A model generated the notes under the pieces. The model made no database searches and was not told the origin of the DNA. It saw only the letters and a program-made list of their open reading frames with translations. Made by a program: the position numbers and the translations under genes. 64,000 nucleotides of DNA from Variovorax paradoxus (GTDB taxonomy: Bacteria > Pseudomonadota > Gammaproteobacteria > Burkholderiales > Burkholderiaceae_C), in the NCBI RefSeq assembly GCF_029919115.1, contig NZ_CP123990.1, forward strand, positions 248,001 to 312,000, given 5' to 3'. Position 1 is the first letter of the stretch; each line of letters starts with the position of its first letter. Shown here one piece after another: positions 59,270 through 64,000 of this stretch.

Positions 59270-59770
59270 TCACTGGCCGGCTGTCGGGTAGGGTGGTTTG
59301 CCGCGGGTGCCGATCATCAGGTCGGGCACCACGGTCTCGACGTCGGGCACCGCGCGTGCGGCGTGTTCGAGCTTGCGGGCCAATGCGCTCGAGGGCACGC
59401 AGCCCTGCAGGTAGACCCAGCGCCGCTGGATGACCACCCATACGCTGCTCTTCTGCACGCCCGGCACGGCCAGCAGCGCGGCGCGCACCTTGGGCGCGAG
59501 CGGCTTGTCGTAGCGATAGGCGTTGCTGTCGGTGCACTTGCCGGCCAGCCAGCAGCTGGTGCCGCGCTCCAGCCGCGAATGGGTCTGGGCGCGCCGTTCC
59601 TCCGCGGTATAGAAGGGGCCTTGCGGCACGGCGCAAGCGGCGAGGCCGGCGGAAACGCGAAAGAACGGGTCGTCGAACCAGTTCTGCTTGAGCGGTGCTC
59701 CCGCATCCTGCGCTGCCGCGGCCTGGGCGGCCAGCAGCAGCACGGGCATGAGGGCGGCAGCACGGCTCAC
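59270..59770 (-). CDS. Exported BON-domain protein with a GTG start
   Basis: A 166-residue protein with a signal peptide (LMPVLLLAAQAAAAQ) and a C-terminal BON domain (KVRAALLAVPGVQKSSVWVV), a lipid-binding fold found in periplasmic/outer-membrane stress proteins such as OsmY. GTG 59770 overlaps the flavin reductase stop (GTGA), supporting coupled translation; ATG 59749 is an alternative. Four Cys suggest disulfides in the periplasm. Confidence 0.75.
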   Translation of the reverse strand: MSRAAALMPVLLLAAQAAAAQDAGAPLKQNWFDDPFFRVSAGLAACAVPQGPFYTAEERRAQTHSRLERGTSCWLAGKCTDSNAYRYDKPLAPKVRAALLAVPGVQKSSVWVVIQRRWVYLQGCVPSSALARKLEHAARAVPDVETVVPDLMIGTRGKPPYPTAGQ

Positions 59771-60276
59771 AAGGGATGTTCCGTGTAGAAGCGCCCGCCG
59801 TGGAACAGCAGCGGCGAGGCGCCAGCGTTGTGCGTGCATCGCTCCACTTCGCCCACGAAGATCACATGGTCGCCTTCGTCGTAGCGGCTGCGGTTGAAGC
59901 ACTCGAAGCTTGCCGCCGCACCCGCCAGCACCGGCGCACCGCCGAGGCCTTCGGTAAAGGCCACGTCCGCCCAGCGGTCGATGTTCTTGGTGGCGAAGCG
60001 CTCGGCCAATTCCTTCTGGTTGGCCGCCAGGATGTTGATGGCGTAGTGCGAACCGGTGCTGAGCGCCGGCATCGAGCCCGCCGCGCGCGCCAGGCTCCAC
60101 AGCACCAGCGGAGGCGCAAGCGATACCGAGTTGAACGAATTCGCCGTTAGGCCGACCAGCACGCCGTCGGCCGACCGCGCGGTGACGATGGTCACGCCCG
60201 TGGCGAACATGCCGAGCGCGCTGCGGAATTCTTCGGTCGAAAAGGAAGGCGGTTGCGCCTGGGCGGGAGCGTTCAC
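59767..60276 (-). CDS. Flavin reductase (FMN-binding split-barrel)
   Basis: A 169-residue NAD(P)H:flavin oxidoreductase of the flavin reductase-like group. FATGVTIVTARSADG, GLTANSFNSVSLAPPLV and NILAANQKELAERF are typical, ending HGGRFYTEHPL. Relatives supply reduced FMN/FAD to two-component monooxygenases (HpaC, NtaB types), but no oxygenase partner is adjacent. It is cotranscribed with the BON gene. Confidence 0.9.
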   Translation of the reverse strand: MNAPAQAQPPSFSTEEFRSALGMFATGVTIVTARSADGVLVGLTANSFNSVSLAPPLVLWSLARAAGSMPALSTGSHYAINILAANQKELAERFATKNIDRWADVAFTEGLGGAPVLAGAAASFECFNRSRYDEGDHVIFVGEVERCTHNAGASPLLFHGGRFYTEHPL

Positions 60277-60362
60277 GGAAAAGCCAGAGAGTGCGCAGGA
60301 TGGCGCCGCTCTATTCTGGCCGAAGGCCGGGCGAGCCGCCGACCGGCGCCTTTCGGATGCAG

Positions 60363-60474
60363 CTGATCTTGTTGATGATCAGATTAATCTTTTGATTGCC
60401 AAGAGTCTTACTCCCTGAAACGCATAGGGAAAGCTCCTATATTTTCTTATTAACTTAACGCTGATAAGATTAAT
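60363..60474. promoter_or_regulatory. AT-rich control region upstream of the Bug-SDR-ligase operon
   Basis: CTGATC/GATCAG (60363-60382) and the perfect palindrome AGATTAATCT (60381-60390) lie within a locally AT-rich 244-base gap; AGATTAAT recurs at 60467. It is the only markedly AT-rich gap of this length in the window and likely holds the operator and promoter of the rightward operon. A TATATT at about 60437 could be a -10 box. Confidence 0.45.
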
Positions 60475-60520
60475 TCGCGCCCTGCCACGGCCCCGGGGCG
60501 AGCCAGAAAAAGGAGACGAC

Positions 60521-61513
60521 ATGCTCGGACGACAACTCTCTCGGTTCCTGCGGCAGTGGGCGCCGTTCGCCATGCTCGCGCTCTTCAGCGCCGCCGCCTC
60601 GGCAGCCGGCGCCTACCCGGACCGGCCAATCCGGCTGGTTGTGCCCTACACCCCGGGGGGCATCAGCGACGTGCTGGCGCGGGCGCTGGCCGAGCGCATG
60701 CGCAAGGACCTGGGCCAGCCCGTGATCGTGGACAACAAGCCCGGCGCCAACACCGCACTGGGCGCGCGCCTGGTGGCTTCCGCCGAGCCCGACGGCTACA
60801 CGGTGCTGTTTGCCACCGGCGCCACGGCGGTGCTGAATCCGCTGCTCTATCCCAAGCTGTCGTACAACCCCGAGAAGGAGCTGCAGCCCGTGGCCCGCGT
60901 CGCGGTCACGCCGATCGTGATGCTGGTCGGCAACAGCTCGCCGCACCGCACGCTGCGCGACTTGATCGCCGAAGCCAAGGCGAACCCTGGCAAGCTCAAC
61001 TACGCGTCCACCGGCACCGGCAGTTCGTTGCACCTGGCCGTCGAACTGCTGCAAAGCGCCACCGGTGTCTCGCTGGTGCATGTGCCCTACAACGGCAGCG
61101 CGCCCGCCCAGGCGGCGTTGATGGCCGGCGACATCCAGTTCTTTGCCGACTCCACGGGCAGTGCCATGGGCCTGGTGCGCGGCGGCAAGCTGCGCCCGCT
61201 GGCGGTGACCACCCGCGAGCGGCTGCCGGCCCTGCCCGAGGTGCCGACGGTCGCCGAGAGCGGCTACCCGGACTACGAGGTCACCACCTGGTTCGGCCTC
61301 ATGCTGCCCCGCAACGCGCCGCCCGACGTGGTGAACCGGCTGAACGCCTCTGCGGGGCACGCGGTGGTGGACCGCAGCTTCCGCGACCAGTTCGAGGCGC
61401 TCGGCCTGGTGGTGCCGCCGGCGCTGACGGCCGCCGAGTTCAACACCTACATCGGCCGCGAGCGCGAGCGCTGGGCGCCGCTGATCCGTGCCAAGCACAT
61501 CGTCCTCGAGTAA
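60521..61513 (+). CDS. Bug/TTT-type periplasmic substrate-binding protein
   Basis: A 330-residue Bug family protein with a signal peptide (FAMLALFSAAASAAGA) and the mature start YPDRPIRLVVPYTPGGISDV. Ligand-loop, NKPGANTALGARLVASAEPDGY and HVPYNGSAPAQAALMAG are exact family landmarks. AAGGAGA stands 6-7 bases before the ATG. It starts a rightward operon with an SDR and an acyl-CoA ligase, so its ligand is presumably the acid degraded by them. Confidence 0.92.
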   Translation: MLGRQLSRFLRQWAPFAMLALFSAAASAAGAYPDRPIRLVVPYTPGGISDVLARALAERMRKDLGQPVIVDNKPGANTALGARLVASAEPDGYTVLFATGATAVLNPLLYPKLSYNPEKELQPVARVAVTPIVMLVGNSSPHRTLRDLIAEAKANPGKLNYASTGTGSSLHLAVELLQSATGVSLVHVPYNGSAPAQAALMAGDIQFFADSTGSAMGLVRGGKLRPLAVTTRERLPALPEVPTVAESGYPDYEVTTWFGLMLPRNAPPDVVNRLNASAGHAVVDRSFRDQFEALGLVVPPALTAAEFNTYIGRERERWAPLIRAKHIVLE

Positions 61514-61533
61514 GTCTCACTGAAAGTCATTGC

Positions 61534-62454
61534 ATGTTCGAAGCCAATCTTCTGCGCGGCAAGCGCATCCTCGTGACCGGCGGCGGCTCGGGCCTCGGCC
61601 GCGAGATTGCCGAGCGTTACCTGCAACTGGGTGCCGAGGTCCACATCTGCGGCCGCCGCCAGCAGATGCTCGACGCCACCGCCGCCGAGCTCATGGAGCG
61701 CCACGGCGGCGTGGTGCGCGCGCACGCGGTGGACATCCGCCATGCCGATGCCGTCGATGCCATGGTCGAGCGCATCTGGGCCGAGCACGGTCCGCTCGAC
61801 GGGCTGGTCAACAACGCGGCCGGCAACTTCGTCAGCCGCACGCAGGACGTATCTCCGCGCGGCTTCGACGCGGTCGCCAACATCGTGCTGCACGGCACCT
61901 ATTACGTCACCCACCATGTCGGGCGGCGCTGGATCGCCACCGGCCACAAGGGCTCGGTGATCTCCATCGTCGTGACCTGGGTGCGCACCGGCGCGCCGTT
62001 CGTGGTGCCCTCGGCCATGAGCAAGGCCGGCGTGGACGTGATGACCAAGTCGCTCGCCATCGAGTGGGGCCGCTACGGCATCCGGCTGAACGCGATCGCG
62101 CCGGGCATCTTTCCGACCGAAGGCGCGAACAGCCGGCTCAGCCCCAAGGCGGCCTGGGAAGACGGCGCGGTACGCAACCCGATGAACCGGCTGGGCCGCA
62201 TGCCCGAGCTGCAGAACCTGGCGGTGTTCCTGATGGCCGACGGCGTCGAGTGGATCACCGGCGAAACCATCGCCATCGACGGCGCAGGGCATCGGCAGAA
62301 CGGCGCCTCCTTCACCGAACTTGCCGACCTGGACGACGAGGCCTGGCGCGACATGCGCGAAGCGATACGCGGGCAGGACGCACGCGACCGGGCGCTGCGC
62401 GAAGTGGCTTCGGAACCCGGCGGGCCGGTTGCCGCACCGCGAGACGATTCATGA
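61534..62454 (+). CDS. 2,4-dienoyl-CoA reductase-like SDR
   Basis: A 306-residue SDR. Cofactor motif TGGGSGLG (residues 15-22) and NNAAGNF (90-96) are intact. The catalytic region is VVPSAMSKAGVDVMTKSLAIEW: the Lys is present, but the usual Tyr four residues before it is a Ser, as in the mitochondrial/peroxisomal 2,4-dienoyl-CoA reductase branch, which uses a different Tyr. The segment GIFPTEGANSRLSP matches that branch. It lies between the Bug gene and a CoA ligase, overlapping the latter by four bases, so a role in breakdown of an unsaturated acyl-CoA is likely. Confidence 0.87.
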   Translation: MFEANLLRGKRILVTGGGSGLGREIAERYLQLGAEVHICGRRQQMLDATAAELMERHGGVVRAHAVDIRHADAVDAMVERIWAEHGPLDGLVNNAAGNFVSRTQDVSPRGFDAVANIVLHGTYYVTHHVGRRWIATGHKGSVISIVVTWVRTGAPFVVPSAMSKAGVDVMTKSLAIEWGRYGIRLNAIAPGIFPTEGANSRLSPKAAWEDGAVRNPMNRLGRMPELQNLAVFLMADGVEWITGETIAIDGAGHRQNGASFTELADLDDEAWRDMREAIRGQDARDRALREVASEPGGPVAAPRDDS

Positions 62455-64000
62455 GGATCGACCGGATCGTCGACGAAGTGGCCGCAGCAGGCCGCGGTGG
62501 CCACGCCGCGCTGGTGCTGGAGGAAGGGCGCGCGCTGTCGTATGGGGAACTGGCTGCGCGCATCGAAGAAGCGGCGGCCGCGCTCACCGAGGCCGGCCTC
62601 GCGCCGGGCCAGCGCATGGTGCTGGTGGGCGAGAACAGCGAGGACATGGTGGTGCTGCTGCTCGGAGCCATCCGCGCCGGCGGCTGGGCGGTGCCGCTCA
62701 ATGCCCGCATGTCGGGCGGCGAGATCGATGCGATCTGTGCGCACTGCGAACCCCGGCTCGTGTACTTCGCGGCCGGCGCGTCGGGCGAGGCGCTGGCCCA
62801 CGCCGAACGCCGTGGTGCCGGCGGCGTGCTCGCCTGCACGCCGGGCGGGCGCCTGCAGCGCTGTGAAGGACCGGGCACGGCGCCCGAAGATGCGTCCGGC
62901 GAGGTCGCGCTGATGATCTACACATCGGGCAGCACCGGCTTGCCCAAGGGCGTGATGCTGACCCACGCCAATCTCGATTTCGTCACCCGTGCCTCGATGG
63001 TGCAGCAGGTGCTGCTGCCGGAAGACGTGATCTTCCACGCGCTGCCGATCTCGCATTCGTTCGGGTTGATCTCCGCGCTGCTGTGCGCGCTGCGCGCCGG
63101 CGCCACGCTGCGCCTGGTGGGCCGCTTCTCGGCGGGGCTGCTGGCCGAGGCGATCACCAGTGGACAGGTGACGGTGTTCCAGGGCGTGCCCGCGATGTAC
63201 GCGCGGCTGCACGAGTGGGCGCAGCAGCAGGGCCGCCCGCTGATCCCCAACCGGTTGCGTATGGCCTACATCGGCGGTTCGCTGGTCGACGCCACGCGCA
63301 AGGCGCAGACCGAGGCGCTGCTCGGCCTGCCGCTGCACCACGGCTACGGCCTGACCGAGTCGGCACCCGCGGCAACCCGCACCTTCGGCCATCCGCCGCC
63401 CGCGGACGTGACCGCCGGCTGGCCGATTCCGGGCGTGGAGGTGGTGCTCGCAGATGCAGACGGACGGCCCGTTGCGCGCGGCGAGCGCGGCGAAGTCCTG
63501 ATCCGCGGGCCCAACGTGATGAAGGGCTACTTTCGCGATCCGGCGCAAACGCGCACGGCGGTCGATGCCGAGGGATGGCTGCACACCGGCGACATCGGCG
63601 TCTTCGGGCCAGCGGGCGATCTTTCCATTGTGGGGCGCAGCAAGGAGATGATCATCCGCGGCGGCTTCAACGTGTACCCGGCCGAGGTCGAGAAAGCGAT
63701 TGCCGCCTTTGCAGAAGTGGCGCAGTGTGCGGTGGTCGGCCGCAGCGTGCCGGGCGACGAGGAGATCGTCGCCTTCGTCGAGCCGCTGCAGGGCCGCAGC
63801 ATCGACACCGCGCGGCTCTGCGCCTTTCTGCGCGAACGCCTGGCGCCGTACAAGGTGCCGGCCGAGGTGCATGTGATGGCGCAACTGCCCGCCAGCCCCA
63901 CCGGCAAGCTGCTCAAGGCGCAGCTGAAGGTGCTGGCGCAAGCCGTGCCGGCGCGGGTGCGGCCCTCGCTCGAGCGGCTGCTGGCGCCGCGCTCGGTGGC
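62451..64000 (+). CDS. Acyl-CoA ligase (ANL family), partial, 3' end outside window
   Basis: At least 516 residues of an AMP-dependent acyl-CoA ligase, cut by the window end. P-loop MIYTSGSTGLPKGVMLTH, A5-like HHGYGLTESAPA and core GRSKEMIIRGGFNVYPAEVE are clear, and the adenylation Lys is in ASPTGKLLKAQLK. ATG 62451 overlaps the SDR stop (ATGA). The protein resembles medium- or branched-chain/aryl acid ligases; the substrate is not readable. It probably activates the acid brought in by the Bug-type system. Confidence 0.88.
   Translation, partial: MRIDRIVDEVAAAGRGGHAALVLEEGRALSYGELAARIEEAAAALTEAGLAPGQRMVLVGENSEDMVVLLLGAIRAGGWAVPLNARMSGGEIDAICAHCEPRLVYFAAGASGEALAHAERRGAGGVLACTPGGRLQRCEGPGTAPEDASGEVALMIYTSGSTGLPKGVMLTHANLDFVTRASMVQQVLLPEDVIFHALPISHSFGLISALLCALRAGATLRLVGRFSAGLLAEAITSGQVTVFQGVPAMYARLHEWAQQQGRPLIPNRLRMAYIGGSLVDATRKAQTEALLGLPLHHGYGLTESAPAATRTFGHPPPADVTAGWPIPGVEVVLADADGRPVARGERGEVLIRGPNVMKGYFRDPAQTRTAVDAEGWLHTGDIGVFGPAGDLSIVGRSKEMIIRGGFNVYPAEVEKAIAAFAEVAQCAVVGRSVPGDEEIVAFVEPLQGRSIDTARLCAFLRERLAPYKVPAEVHVMAQLPASPTGKLLKAQLKVLAQAVPARVRPSLERLLAPRSV

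Noticed and set aside
60556..62454. Fusion of the Bug protein and the SDR in one frame
   Set aside because: The upstream half is out of frame with the Bug gene; the SDR start at 61534 is standard.

Overview
The window is GC-rich, tightly packed bacterial DNA with overlapping ATGA/GTGA gene junctions, many LysR-type regulators, Bug/TTT periplasmic binding proteins, a BoxABC benzoyl-CoA pathway and short intergenic palindromic repeats. Together these suggest a Betaproteobacterium of the Comamonadaceae, most like Variovorax (inference from gene content; no database search was possible). It reads as chromosomal catabolic territory: no transposase, integrase, phage structural gene, CRISPR array or rRNA operon was seen. 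One tRNA-Gly(GCC) is present.

Layout. 1-10.5 kb: end of a GAF-domain gene, an MFS permease, a LysR regulator with an apparent one-base frameshift, then a minus-strand unit with a feruloyl-CoA-synthase-like ligase, a 3-hydroxyacyl-CoA/carnitine-type dehydrogenase, a Bug protein and a beta-keto acid cleavage enzyme (BKACE), next to a Crp/Fnr regulator. A tautomerase, an SDR and a LysR gene follow. 10.5-26.2 kb: the aerobic benzoyl-CoA (box) locus. A leftward operon carries a DUF4863 cupin, boxD (aldehyde dehydrogenase, broken by an 88-bp templated insertion), bclA, an alpha/beta hydrolase and a five-gene branched-chain-type ABC transporter. Rightward lie boxR, boxC, boxB, boxA and a MaoC-like gene. 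26.2-30.9 kb: a Gly/Ala-rich exported protein, an exported hydrolase, a membrane-anchored AraC regulator, an Rrf2/flavoprotein pair and the tRNA.

30.9-41.1 kb: a leftward TetR - ABC transporter - cyclase - fumarylacetoacetase operon, divergent from an acetoacetate-CoA ligase across two tandem palindromes that look like a TetR operator; then a membrane class III nucleotide cyclase. 41.3-49.5 kb: a 2OG-Fe(II) oxygenase, a small membrane protein, then the glutaryl-CoA genes (LysR, gcdH, CoA-transferase), with gcdH and the transferase separated by a three-gene cassette that looks like a secreted effector with its immunity partner. 49.5-60.3 kb: mixed genes (lipoprotein flanked by two palindromic repeats, CopD-like, PEP-mutase/isocitrate-lyase family, UDG family, DUF1127, LysR, aliphatic amidase, glutaminase, EamA exporter, BON protein, flavin reductase). 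60.5-64 kb: a Bug protein, a dienoyl-CoA-reductase-like SDR and an acyl-CoA ligase running off the end.

How the genes fit together. The box locus takes up benzoate (ABC transporter, inferred), activates it (BclA), epoxidises and opens the ring (BoxAB, BoxC) and oxidises the semialdehyde (BoxD). BoxR probably senses benzoyl-CoA; a TGCA-N6-TGCA site overlaps the boxC promoter. Several other modules converge on acetoacetate or acetoacetyl-CoA (BKACE, fumarylacetoacetase, acetoacetate-CoA ligase, glutaryl-CoA dehydrogenase).
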